Positions 35,728-46,569 of a DNA stretch of 64,000 bases are shown here, one piece after another (positions within the stretch are counted from its first letter, which is position 1; each line of letters starts with the position of its first letter). This DNA comes from Deltaproteobacteria bacterium. GTDB taxonomy: Bacteria; Myxococcota; UBA727; VGSZ01. Location of the stretch: NCBI GenBank assembly GCA_020850995.1, contig JADZDP010000105.1, forward strand, positions 31,515 through 95,514, read 5' to 3'. The translations under genes and the position numbers were made by a program. Under the pieces are notes generated by a model. It was not told where the DNA came from. It did no database searches and saw only the letters and a program-made list of their open reading frames with translations.

Positions 35728-36827
35728 ATGGCCCCTTCAGCCACTGCCACCCGGCGCGCGCTGCAGCCCTTGTGGTCAGCGCTCGACGCACACCTCGCCC
35801 CACGCCTGGCGAGGGGCGCGCTGCTGTGCGTCAGCGGCGGCAGCGACTCACGCGCGCTCCTCGAGGCCACGGCCGGTTGGCAGGGGCGCGCGGGGGGCGA
35901 GGTCGCGGTGGCCTGCGTCGACCATCGCGTGCGCGCCGCCGGCGGCGCCGAGGCGCGCGCGGTGGCGGCTCTGGCGGGGGCCCGCGGTTTCCCCGCCGTC
36001 GTGCTCACGCTGCCCGCCACGAGCCCCTCCGAGGGCGCGCTGCGCGAGGCCCGCTACCAGGCGCTGGCGGCGTTGGCGCGCCAGCGCCGCCTCGGCAGCC
36101 TGGTCGTGGCGCACCACGAGGACGACGTGGCCGAGGGGGCGGTGCTCGCGTGGCTCGGCGCTGGCGGTGGGCCCGGCGGCGCCGCGCCACCGCGCGTCAC
36201 CGACCTCGGTGGCGTCGACGTGCTGCGCCCCTTCCTGCACCTGCCGAGGGCGACCCTGCGCGGGGCCCTCAGCGCGCTCGGCGCGCTCGACTGGATCGAA
36301 GATCCCGAGGCGCGCTCGGCGCGCGCGCGCGTGCGCCGGGTGCTCGGCGCCCTCGGACGCGGCCGCGACCTGCGCGGGCCCTTGGCGCGCGCCGCCCGGC
36401 GCCGCCGCGAGGACGAGGACGCACTGGCGAGTGCAGCGCAGGCATGGGTGCGCGGCGGTCCAGGGGCCCTCGAGGTGGACGCAGGCGCGGCACCGGCGGC
36501 GCTGGCGCGGCGTGCCCTGGAGCAAGCCGTGCGTGCCCGCGTGGCCGGCGAGCCCAGGCGTGCCGCCGCCGGTATCGCCACGGCCCTCTCGCTCGTGGCG
36601 GGTGGGCGCGCGGGCCGCGTTGATCTGGCCGGTGCTCGACTCGAGGTGGATCAGGGGGGTGTGGTGCGGGTCCTCGGTGCGAGCGCAGTTGCCGGCGAGC
36701 CTGCGCCAACGCAGAATGTCCCACAGGCGCCCGCCACCCCGCTTGCCGGCCCGGCATCCATGCGTACGGTTGACGGGAAGCGTTTTTCGGACGAGGCAGA
36801 CGGTAGGCGACCGTCGGACGAGCAGCC

Positions 36828-36831
<4 letters not shown>
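35728..36831 (+). CDS. tilS: tRNA(Ile)-lysidine synthase, divergent
   Basis: 367 residues. TilS converts C34 of tRNA-Ile(CAU) to lysidine. The PP-loop ATP site SGGSDS is at 36-41 and CVDHRVRAAGGAEA follows as expected. The third conserved motif reads HHEDDVAEGAV where HHxDDQAET is usual: the two Asp remain but Q, and the T after E, are changed. The C-terminal part is Arg/Ala-rich and does not show the usual TilS C-terminal domain. It overlaps ftsH by 4 bp, the classical tilS-ftsH arrangement, which supports the call. Confidence 0.82.
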
Positions 36832-38795
<1,964 letters not shown>

Positions 38796-38824
38796 GGCCC
38801 ACGCCGACGTGCTATCCCCTCACC

Positions 38825-40321
38825 GTGCGCACGCCGGTGTTCGCCATCGTCGGTCGGCCCAACGTGGGCAAGAGCACGTTGTTCAACCGGCTCGCGGGCC
38901 GTCCCATCGCCATCGTCGAGAACGTCCCCGGCGTCACGCGCGACCGCATCTACGCGAAGACCGACGTGGACACAGGAGAGGGGCTCGGGCGCGTCATCAT
39001 CATCGACACGGGCGGCCTCGGCTTCGGCAAGGCCGACGACGAAGAGGTGCTGACCAAAGAGATGCTGCCTGGCGTGCGTGAGCAGACCCAGCTCGCCATC
39101 GACGAGGCTGACGTCATCTTCCAGGTGGTCGACGCGCGCGCCGGCGTGACCAGCGACGACCTCGAGGTGGCGCGCCTGCTGAGGAAGAGCGGGCGCCCCG
39201 TCGTCGTGGCGGCCAACAAGATGGACAGCCCTGCGCAAGTCGGCCTCGAGGGCGAGCTGCACCGCCTCGGCATCGGCGATGTGGTGCCGATCTCGTCGGC
39301 GCACGGGCGCGGCATCGGTGAGCTGCTCGATACCGCCATGTCCAAGCTCGACGACGAGCTCCGGGCCGCGGCGCGGGTAGCGGCGCTGGCCGAGGAGGAG
39401 CCTGAGCTCGACGCCGCCGCGGTGGACGAGGCGCTCGACGCGGCCGAGGCAGACGCCGAAGGCGAGGAGCTGGCGCCGCCCCCTGCCGAGAGCCGGCTCC
39501 CCGAGGTGTTGAAGGTCGCCATTGTCGGCCGTCCGAACGCGGGCAAGTCGAGCTTGGTCAACCGGCTGCTCGGCGAGGAGCGTCACCTGGTGTCGCCCGT
39601 GGCTGGCACCACCATGGACGCCGTCGACTCGTTCCTCGACCACGGCGGCCACCGCTTTCGGCTCATCGACACGGCAGGTATCCGGCGCAAACGCAGCATC
39701 GGGCGGCAGGTGGAGCGCTTCGCCGTGGTGAGCGCGCTCAAGGCCATGGACCGCGCCGACCTCGTCATCTTGCTCATCGACGCCGAGAGCGGCATCGCCG
39801 ACCAGGACCTCAAGATCGCCTCGCTGGCAGACGACAAGGGCAAGGCGGTCGTGGTGGTGGTCAACAAGTGGGACACGGCGCGCGCCCACGATCTCGAGGC
39901 CGAGAAGGTCGCCGAGCACATTCGCCATGAGATGTCGTTCCTGGCGCACGCGCCCATCCGCTTCGTGTCTGCCAAGACCGGCAAGCGCGTGTTCGACGTG
40001 CTCGATACCGTGGTGGCGCTGGCCGAGAAGCACTTCCTGCGCGTGGGCACCGGCGAGGTCAACCGCGCGCTGCGCGCCGCGGCCGAGGCGCACCAGCCGC
40101 CCGTGTACCGCGGGCGCCGCACCAAGATCCTCTATGGCGCGCAGGTGAAGGTCGCTCCCGTCACCTTCGTGATCGCGGCCAACGACCCCGACGGCTTCCA
40201 CTTCTCCTACCGGCGCTACCTGACGAACGCGCTGCGTGAGCACTTCGGCTTCGGCGGCGCCCCCATCCGCATCTTCTTCCGCGCGCGCAAGCAGCAGCGC
40301 GCCCGTCGAGGGCGCAGGTGA
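38825..40321 (+). CDS. der: GTPase Der (EngA), ribosome assembly
   Basis: 498 residues from a GTG start; tandem-GTPase factor for 50S assembly. First G domain: GRPNVGKS (about 10-17), DTGG, NKMD (131-134). Second: GRPNAGKS (about 235-242), DTAG, NKWD. The C-terminal KH-like domain is present (LYGAQVKVAPVTFVIAANDP). The linker between the G domains (about 186-226) is an unusually long acidic, Ala-rich segment (ALAEEEPELDAAAVDEALD...). Overlaps the yihY-like gene by 4 bp. Confidence 0.97.
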   Translation: MRTPVFAIVGRPNVGKSTLFNRLAGRPIAIVENVPGVTRDRIYAKTDVDTGEGLGRVIIIDTGGLGFGKADDEEVLTKEMLPGVREQTQLAIDEADVIFQVVDARAGVTSDDLEVARLLRKSGRPVVVAANKMDSPAQVGLEGELHRLGIGDVVPISSAHGRGIGELLDTAMSKLDDELRAAARVAALAEEEPELDAAAVDEALDAAEADAEGEELAPPPAESRLPEVLKVAIVGRPNAGKSSLVNRLLGEERHLVSPVAGTTMDAVDSFLDHGGHRFRLIDTAGIRRKRSIGRQVERFAVVSALKAMDRADLVILLIDAESGIADQDLKIASLADDKGKAVVVVVNKWDTARAHDLEAEKVAEHIRHEMSFLAHAPIRFVSAKTGKRVFDVLDTVVALAEKHFLRVGTGEVNRALRAAAEAHQPPVYRGRRTKILYGAQVKVAPVTFVIAANDPDGFHFSYRRYLTNALREHFGFGGAPIRIFFRARKQQRARRGRR

Positions 40322-41343
40322 CGCGCGCGTGGCTCGCGCAGGCGCGCCGCGTCGTCGACGACCTCCACGTGCGGGTGCGGCGCCACCCGGTGCTCGGCGA
40401 GGCCTATGAGGTCGTCGACGCCACCGTGGGTGACTACGCCCGCGATCACGGCCCCATCTACGCGGGTGCGCTCGCGTTCTACGCCATCCTCTCGCTCATC
40501 CCCTTGGCCATCCTGCTGGCGTCAGCGGCAGGCTTCTTGGTGGCCGGGCAGCCCGACCAGGGCGAGGCCGGCGTGGCCGACGCCGTGGAGCAGATCAACC
40601 GCCTGGTGCCGTACTTCGATCGCGCGTTCGAGGACGACCTGCGCACCATCCTGAAGAACCGCAGCAGCCTGGGCCTCGTGGGTGTCGCCGGCCTGCTCTT
40701 GTCGGCGTCGCAGGTGTTTCGCGGGCTCGAGTTCGCGCTGGCGCGCACCTTCGCGCGCTCGGATCACGAGCTGCCCACCGACGAGAAAGCGCGCCCGCGC
40801 AGCTACGTGGTGAGCAAGCTGTGGTTCGGCGTCTTCGTCACCGCGCTGGTGCTCGGCTACGTGGCGCTGCGCGTGCTGGCCGGGATCTTGGAGCACGTGG
40901 TCGACGACGTGCCTGCGCTCGAGGGCATCCTCGGCGACCCACTGTCCAACGATACCGCCGTGGGCAAGGTGGCCACCGCGGCGCTGATGGTGTTCGGCTT
41001 TGTGGTGGTGCTCAAGATCTTCACGCACCAGCGCGTGCATGCCCGCTTCGCGCTCTTGGGCGGCGCGCTGTTCTACGGGCTCTTTGTGGTCGCGCATGCG
41101 GTCTACGATCTCTACATCGAGCGCTTCTCGAACCTGGGTGCGATGTACGGGGGCTTCGCTACCCTGGTCATCGTGGTGCTGTGGATCTACTTCTCGGCGA
41201 CGCTGTTGTTGGTCTGTTGCCACGTCGTCAAATACGCGCAGCGCCGCGTGCTGCATGGGCCGCGCTGGCCCAAGGACGGCGGCAACGCACCGTTGCCGGT
41301 GCCTGCGCCGATGAGCGGGGAGGCGAGCGATGCGCCAGGGTAG
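40318..41343 (+). CDS. YihY/virulence factor BrkB family inner-membrane protein
   Basis: 341 residues. The family pattern is seen from about 25 on: ARDHGPIYAGALAFYAILSLIPLAILLAS, followed by further membrane helices at about 125-140, 170-195, 225-240 and 260-305 (FALLGGALFYGLFVVAHAVYDLY, then GGFATLVIVVLWIYFSATLLLV). The N-terminal region is basic and the tail is Pro-rich. Function is not established for the family, formerly annotated as RNase BN. Starts within the der stop codon and overlaps the ChaN gene by 14 bp. Confidence 0.92.
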   Translation: MTRAWLAQARRVVDDLHVRVRRHPVLGEAYEVVDATVGDYARDHGPIYAGALAFYAILSLIPLAILLASAAGFLVAGQPDQGEAGVADAVEQINRLVPYFDRAFEDDLRTILKNRSSLGLVGVAGLLLSASQVFRGLEFALARTFARSDHELPTDEKARPRSYVVSKLWFGVFVTALVLGYVALRVLAGILEHVVDDVPALEGILGDPLSNDTAVGKVATAALMVFGFVVVLKIFTHQRVHARFALLGGALFYGLFVVAHAVYDLYIERFSNLGAMYGGFATLVIVVLWIYFSATLLLVCCHVVKYAQRRVLHGPRWPKDGGNAPLPVPAPMSGEASDAPG

Positions 41344-42319
41344 CGGCACGGTGGCCGCGGCATTGGTAGTTCTCGTGGGCGGAGGCTGCGTCACGGTGCA
41401 GGAGCGCGAACATGGGCCTGCGCCCTACCGACGACCTGCGCCCAAGGTCGACGCCGCGTCGATCGTCGTCGACACGCCCGGCTTCGAGGGCGAGGCGCCG
41501 TACGCGTACTTCGATGGCGCGACCGGCGCCGCCATCAGCTTCGACGACGTGGTGGCGAGGGCGCGCGCGGCGCAGGTCATCGTGCTTGGCGAGCAGCACG
41601 ATCAAGCGACGCACCACGAGCTGCAGCGTCGCGTGGTGGCCGCGCTGGCCGCGCCCAACGTGCGGCTGACCGTGGGCTTCGAGATGCTGAGCTGGAGCTA
41701 CCAGGGGGCGCTCGATCGGCTGGCGGACGGCAAGCTCGACGCCGACGCCTTCGCTGCCGAGATCGATTGGAAGAAGGCCTGGGGCTTCCCCTTCGAGCTG
41801 TACCGGCCGATCTTCCAAGCGGCGGTCGACGGCGGAGCCCGCATGCGCGCGCTCAACGCGCCGCGCGAGCTGGTGCGCGCCGTCAGAAAGAAGGGCATCG
41901 ACAAGCTCTCGGCCGACGAGCTGCGACAGCTCCCCGACCTCGACCTCGGCGACCCGCTCCATCGAGAGTGGTTTCGCGGTGTGTTCGCGTCGGGCGGCCA
42001 CCCTGCCACCGCCAGCGACGTCGACGCGTTCTACACGGCGCAAGTGGTGTGGGACGAGTCCATGGCCGACGGCGCGGCGCGCGCCCTCGCCGACGGCGCC
42101 GAGCAGGTCATCGTCATCGCCGGCGCCGGGCACGTGGCGCGCGGGCGGGGCATCCCGCAGCGCGTCGAGCGCCGCCGACCGGGCGTTCGGGTCGTGTCGG
42201 TGGTGCCGCTCACCGGCGTCGACGGCGAGAACGCGCACGACCGCATCCGCCAGGCGGTGCTACGCCGCGAAGCCGACATCCTGGTGGTGCCGCGCTTCGA
42301 GCGCGAGATCGATCTGTAG
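41330..42319 (+). CDS. ChaN-family lipoprotein
   Basis: 329 residues. The signal ends in VGGGC (Cys20), predicting lipidation. The ChaN (DUF399/EreA-like) fold is recognised from VIVLGEQHDQATHHELQRRVV (about 84-104), then TVGFEMLSWSYQ and the C-terminal AEQVIVIAGAGHVARGRGIPQRV. Family members bind heme or act in iron uptake; the conserved Glu/His of GEQHD is intact. The start overlaps the end of the yihY-like gene by 14 bp. Confidence 0.88.
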   Translation: MRQGSGTVAAALVVLVGGGCVTVQEREHGPAPYRRPAPKVDAASIVVDTPGFEGEAPYAYFDGATGAAISFDDVVARARAAQVIVLGEQHDQATHHELQRRVVAALAAPNVRLTVGFEMLSWSYQGALDRLADGKLDADAFAAEIDWKKAWGFPFELYRPIFQAAVDGGARMRALNAPRELVRAVRKKGIDKLSADELRQLPDLDLGDPLHREWFRGVFASGGHPATASDVDAFYTAQVVWDESMADGAARALADGAEQVIVIAGAGHVARGRGIPQRVERRRPGVRVVSVVPLTGVDGENAHDRIRQAVLRREADILVVPRFEREIDL

Positions 42320-42411
42320 AGCTCGTTTCCTGCGACCTTGTCAGGACAATTGGGTTCTCCTGGAAAGGGAAGCGCGCTAGCAGGCGGCACCCTCGCCAGA
42401 AGGAGCCCGCG

Positions 42412-45267
42412 ATGCTCGCCCGCGTTCCCGCCCTCGTCCTCCCGCTCGTCCTCCCGCTCGTCCTCCCGCTCGTCCTCGCGCTCGGCGCCGCGCCCACCCA
42501 GGCGGCCACCAAGGCGCCCGCGGTCGACATCCCCTTCGAGCAGTTCACGTTGCCAAACGGCATGCGCGTGGTGGTGCACACCGACAAGAAGGCGCCCATC
42601 GTGGCCGTCAGCGTCTGGTACCACGTGGGCAGCAAGGACGAGCCCGCGGGCAGGAGCGGCTTCGCGCACCTCTTCGAGCACCTGATGTTCAACGGCTCGG
42701 AGAACCACAAGGGCGAGTACTTCACCCCCTTCGAGCTCGTTGGTGCCACCGACATGAACGGCACCACGTGGTTCGACCGCACCAACTACTTCCAGAACGT
42801 CCCCACCACCGCCGTCGACTTGGCGCTGTGGATGGAGTCCGATCGCATGGGCCACCTGCTCGGCGCCATCGACCAGGCCGTGCTCGATGAGCAGCGCGGC
42901 GTGGTGCAAAACGAGAAGCGCCAGGGAGAGAACCAGCCCTATGGCCAGGTTGAGGACGAGGTCTACAAGCTCCTCTACCCCCAAGGCCACCCCTACCATC
43001 ACAGCACCATCGGCTCCATGAACGACCTGAACGCCGCGTCCCTCGACGACGTCAAGGGGTGGTTCCGCGCCGCCTACGGGCCGAACAACGCCGTCATCGT
43101 GCTCGCCGGCGACATCGACCTCGCCACGGCCAAGGAGAAGGTGACGCGCTTCTTTGGCGACATCCCGCCGGGGCCGGCGTTCCCGCACCCGAAGGCAGGT
43201 CCTGCCAACGCCAAGCCCACGCGCGGCGCCATGACCGACAAGGTGCCGCAAGCGCGCATCCAGCGCTCCTACGCCGTGGCGCGTATCGGCGACGCCGACC
43301 TCGAGCGCTTGCATGTGCTCGCGCAGATCCTGGGTGGCAGCAAATCGTCGCGCCTGGATGAGCGCCTCTTGTTCAAGGACAAGCTGGTGGACCGCGTGTG
43401 GACCAACATCGACGACTTCGAGCTCGCCTCGACCTTCACCGTGGGCGCCGACGTCAAGGCCGGCGTGGACCCGCAGAAGGTCGAGGCCGCCATCGACGAG
43501 GAGCTCAAGCGCCTGATGAACGCCGGCCCCACGGCCGCCGAGGTGGCGCAGGCGCGCACCTTCTTGAAGGCGAACTTCATCCGCGGCATCGAGCGCATCG
43601 GCGGCTTCTCCGGCAAGGCCAGCGCGCTGGCGGAGTGCGCCGTCTACACGGGCAACCCCGGCTGCTTCCGCGCGAGCCTCAAGGCCCTCGACGAGGCCAC
43701 GCCGGCGAACGTCAAGGCCGCGGCCAAGGCTTGGCTCGGCAAGGGCGGCGCCACCATGGTGGTGACCCCCGGCGAGCGCACCGTCATCCCCGAGCCGCCG
43801 GCCGTCACGCCCGCGCCCATGAGGCTCCCGGCCCCCGACAAGAAGCTCAAGGCCGTCGCCAACGTGGTCGATCGCAGCAAGGGCGTGCCCATGCCCGAGG
43901 GTTTCCCGTCGCTGACCTTCCCGGCCTTCCAGCGCGCCAAGCTCAAGAACGGCGCCGAGCTCATTCTCCTCGAGCGCCACGGCGTCCCCGTGGTGCAGGC
44001 GAGCTGGTTGTTCAAGGGCGGCTACACGGCCGACCAGGGCAAGAAGCTCGGCACCGCCAGCTTCACCATGGGCATGCTCGACGAGGGCGCGGGCGCCCTC
44101 GACGCGCTCGCGTTCGGCAACAAGATGGAGTCACTCGGCGCTCGCGTCTCGGCCAGCGCATCGCTCGACGGTAGCAGCGCCGACCTATCGGCGGTGCGCG
44201 AGCACCTCGATGCGTCGATCGCGCTCTACGCCTCGGCGCTGCGCGAGCCACGCTTCGACCAGGCGGAGATCGAACGGGTGCGCGCCACCTGGATCTCGGA
44301 CATCAAGCAAGAGAAGGCACAGCCTACGGGCTCGGCGATCCGGGTGCTGCCGCCGCTGCTCTACGGCGCCGGCCACCCCTACGCGATGCCGCTGAGCGGT
44401 ACTGGCACCGAGGAGTCCATCGCCGCGCTCACACGGGACGAGGTGGTGAGCTTCCACAAGGCGTGGATTCGTCCCGAGGGCAGCACCCTCATCGTCGTCG
44501 GCGACACCACAGTGGCCGAGCTGGTGCCGCTGCTCGACAAGCACCTCGGGGATTGGAAGGGCGCCGGGCCCGCGGCCAGCGCGCCCGTCGTCGCCACCGT
44601 CAAGCTGCCGGGCAAGCCGCGCGTGTTCCTCGTCGACCAGCCCGGCGCCATCCAGGCGACCATCTTCCTTGGCCAGGTGGTGCCGCCCTCGAGCGACGTG
44701 GGATCGGTGAAGCTGGCGGTCGCCAACGGCGTGCTCGGCGGCGAGTTCTCGTCGCGGCTCAACATGAACCTGCGCGAGGACAAGCACTGGGCCTACGGCT
44801 CCTACAGCTTCCTCCTCGACGCCGTCGGGCAGCGGCCATGGCTCGCATTCGCGCCGGTGCAGATCGACAAGACCGTCGAGTCTTTGCGCGAGCTCCAGCG
44901 TGAGATCGGCGACTTCGCCACCGGCAAGGCGCCCGCGAAGGCCGAGGAGCTCAAGAAGATCCAGTCCACCGAGGTGCTCGGGCTCCCTGGGGCATACGAG
45001 ACCTCGATGGCCGTGCTGCGCACGGTGGTCGAGATCGTGCGCTTCGGCCGTCCCGAGGATTGGGTGAGCAAGCGCAAGGCCGAGATTGAGGGCATGACGC
45101 TGCCGGCGGTGCACAAGGCGGCGAGCACCATCGATCCCAAGGCGCTCACCTGGGTGGTGGTGGGCGACCTCAAGAAGATCGAGGCGGGCGTGCGTGCCCT
45201 CAAGCTCGGTGAGGTCGCCATCGTCGACGCCGACGGCAAGCCAGTGGCGAGCGCGAAGGCGCCCTGA
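42412..45267 (+). CDS. M16 (pitrilysin) family zinc peptidase, fused double-unit form
   Basis: 951 residues from the ATG at 42412 (AGGAG 8 bp upstream); the open frame before it is a shadow of the ChaN gene. The signal peptide (about 1-31, ending AAPTQAA) contains a tandem LPLV repeat. The first peptidase unit has the inverted zinc motif HLFEH (86-90) and GVVQNEKRQGENQPYG downstream with the third Glu. A second, inactive unit begins at about 500 (FQRAKLKNGAELILLERHGVPVV) and lacks HxxEH at the matching position (TMGMLDEGAG). This resembles pseudo-dimeric periplasmic M16B/pitrilysin proteins that digest peptides. Confidence 0.93.
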   Translation: MLARVPALVLPLVLPLVLPLVLALGAAPTQAATKAPAVDIPFEQFTLPNGMRVVVHTDKKAPIVAVSVWYHVGSKDEPAGRSGFAHLFEHLMFNGSENHKGEYFTPFELVGATDMNGTTWFDRTNYFQNVPTTAVDLALWMESDRMGHLLGAIDQAVLDEQRGVVQNEKRQGENQPYGQVEDEVYKLLYPQGHPYHHSTIGSMNDLNAASLDDVKGWFRAAYGPNNAVIVLAGDIDLATAKEKVTRFFGDIPPGPAFPHPKAGPANAKPTRGAMTDKVPQARIQRSYAVARIGDADLERLHVLAQILGGSKSSRLDERLLFKDKLVDRVWTNIDDFELASTFTVGADVKAGVDPQKVEAAIDEELKRLMNAGPTAAEVAQARTFLKANFIRGIERIGGFSGKASALAECAVYTGNPGCFRASLKALDEATPANVKAAAKAWLGKGGATMVVTPGERTVIPEPPAVTPAPMRLPAPDKKLKAVANVVDRSKGVPMPEGFPSLTFPAFQRAKLKNGAELILLERHGVPVVQASWLFKGGYTADQGKKLGTASFTMGMLDEGAGALDALAFGNKMESLGARVSASASLDGSSADLSAVREHLDASIALYASALREPRFDQAEIERVRATWISDIKQEKAQPTGSAIRVLPPLLYGAGHPYAMPLSGTGTEESIAALTRDEVVSFHKAWIRPEGSTLIVVGDTTVAELVPLLDKHLGDWKGAGPAASAPVVATVKLPGKPRVFLVDQPGAIQATIFLGQVVPPSSDVGSVKLAVANGVLGGEFSSRLNMNLREDKHWAYGSYSFLLDAVGQRPWLAFAPVQIDKTVESLRELQREIGDFATGKAPAKAEELKKIQSTEVLGLPGAYETSMAVLRTVVEIVRFGRPEDWVSKRKAEIEGMTLPAVHKAASTIDPKALTWVVVGDLKKIEAGVRALKLGEVAIVDADGKPVASAKAP
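42433..42480 (+). repeat. 12-bp tandem repeats encoding the signal-peptide core
   Basis: Three perfect ctcgtcctcccg units and a fourth variant lie at the start of the M16 peptidase gene. Each encodes LVLP, so slippage lengthens or shortens the hydrophobic core of the signal peptide in 4-residue steps. Confidence 0.9.
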
Positions 45268-45277
45268 GCTGACGAGC

Positions 45278-46558
45278 TCAGGCGCGGCGGCGCCGGCGTA
45301 GCAGCGCCGCGAACACGATGGAGCCGGTGAGGGCTTGGGCACCGAGTGCGGAGCAATCGCCGCAGCTCTCGGGGGGCTCGCCCTCGCCCTCGCCCTCGCC
45401 TTCGCCTTCGCCCTCGCCCTCGCCTTCGCCCTCGCCCTCGCCTTCGCCTTCGCCCTCGCCCTCGCCCTCGCCTTCGCCTTCGCCCTCGCCTTCGCCTTCG
45501 CCTTCGCCCTCACCCTCGCTCCCCTCGGGGGTGCAGGTGTAGCCGTCGCCCTCGAAGCCGGGCAGGCAGGCGCAAGCGAAGGAGCCCGAGGTGTTGATGC
45601 AACGCGCGTTCTCGCCGCAGTCGTCGCTCTCGTTGAAACACTCGTTGACGTCTGCGCAGGCCACGCCATTGCCGGTGAAGCCGCTCAGGCAGGTGCAGGT
45701 GAACCCAACGCCGCTGCCGTCGCAGCTCGCGTTGGCGTGGCAGTTGTCGGTCCCGAGCGCGCACTCGTCGGCATCAGCGTCACAGGCGTCGCCCACCCCG
45801 TCGCCATCGTGGTCGGCCTGGTCGCGGTTGGCGAGGCCGAGGCAGTTGTCGCAGGTGTCGCCCGCGTCGTCGTCGTCCTCGTCCTCTTGGCCCGGGTCGG
45901 CGAGCTCCGGGCAGGTGTCGCACAGGCCGCGCACCCCGTCGGCGTCGGGGTCGGCGCCCGCCGGATCGCAGACCAAGAAGCGCACCATGGTGTTGGCGAT
46001 GCTGTCGCCGGCGTTGCCGAGCATGCCGTCGGCGTCGTTGCCCGCGACGTGCAGCCGGTGTCGGCCCTCGCGCAGATCGGTGAGCTCGATGTTCCACGAC
46101 GCCTCGCCGCTGAGGTCGTAGGGCTCCCAGCCGAGGTCGTCGTCGATCACGCCCGGATCGTTGAAGAAGGTTGGCCCGTGCGTCAGCTCGTTGTCGAGCA
46201 GGTCCTCCTCGTCGACCTGGATCTGCTCGGTGACGCTCGGCAAAAAGACGCCGGCCGCCGTGCTCGACATGCCGAAGCCGGCGTGGACGCCGGGGCTCGA
46301 GGCCTGCTTGCGCACCCGCAGCGTGAACTGCGCGTCGTCGCCGACCTGGTACTCGGCCGCGAGCCCCTCGACCAAGAGCTCGGGCGGCAGCGTGCCCGTG
46401 GTGTGGCACATGCGGCACGTGATTGGCGCGCCGTTGGCGTCGAGGTGCTCGCCGCTATAGCCGAAGATGCCCGTGGGCAGCGCGCGAGCCTCGGGCGCGC
46501 TGCTCAGCGCGGCCAGTGCGGTGATGACGAGCGTGATGGCAAGCGCGCGGTGGTGCAT
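45278..46558 (-). CDS. MYXO-CTERM surface protein with CXXCH, TSP3 and EGF-like domains
   Basis: 426 residues from the ATG at 46558. The signal peptide is about 1-26. Just after it is a CXXCH motif, CRMCH (48-52), at the head of a beta domain (about 45-205) resembling choice-of-anchor V modules. Next come thrombospondin type 3 repeats (about 210-260), two EGF-like domains (DNCHANASCDGSGVGFTC; calcium-binding type DVNECFNESDDCGENARC), a long GEGE linker, and a MYXO-CTERM tail (CGDCSALG, helix, RRRRRA). Lies 11 bp after the GMC oxidoreductase gene on the same strand. It may carry electrons or a metal for that enzyme; this is inference. Confidence 0.88.
   Translation of the reverse strand: MHHRALAITLVITALAALSSAPEARALPTGIFGYSGEHLDANGAPITCRMCHTTGTLPPELLVEGLAAEYQVGDDAQFTLRVRKQASSPGVHAGFGMSSTAAGVFLPSVTEQIQVDEEDLLDNELTHGPTFFNDPGVIDDDLGWEPYDLSGEASWNIELTDLREGRHRLHVAGNDADGMLGNAGDSIANTMVRFLVCDPAGADPDADGVRGLCDTCPELADPGQEDEDDDDAGDTCDNCLGLANRDQADHDGDGVGDACDADADECALGTDNCHANASCDGSGVGFTCTCLSGFTGNGVACADVNECFNESDDCGENARCINTSGSFACACLPGFEGDGYTCTPEGSEGEGEGEGEGEGEGEGEGEGEGEGEGEGEGEGEGEGEGEGEGEGEGEPPESCGDCSALGAQALTGSIVFAALLRRRRRA
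45377..45520 (-). repeat. 24 tandem hexamers encoding the GEGE linker
   Basis: On the plus strand the units read ctcgcc or ttcgcc (the last two differ by one base each), 24 in a row, encoding alternating Gly and Glu with both Glu codons mixed. A spacer between the EGF-like domains and the membrane anchor; probably variable in length between strains. Confidence 0.93.
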
Positions 46559-46569
46559 GGTGGCGTCCC

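Noticed and set aside
45318..45542. Pro-Ser repeat frame (PSPSPS) and Arg-Pro frame on the plus strand
   Set aside because: They are translations of the opposite strand of the GEGE hexamer tract, not separate proteins.
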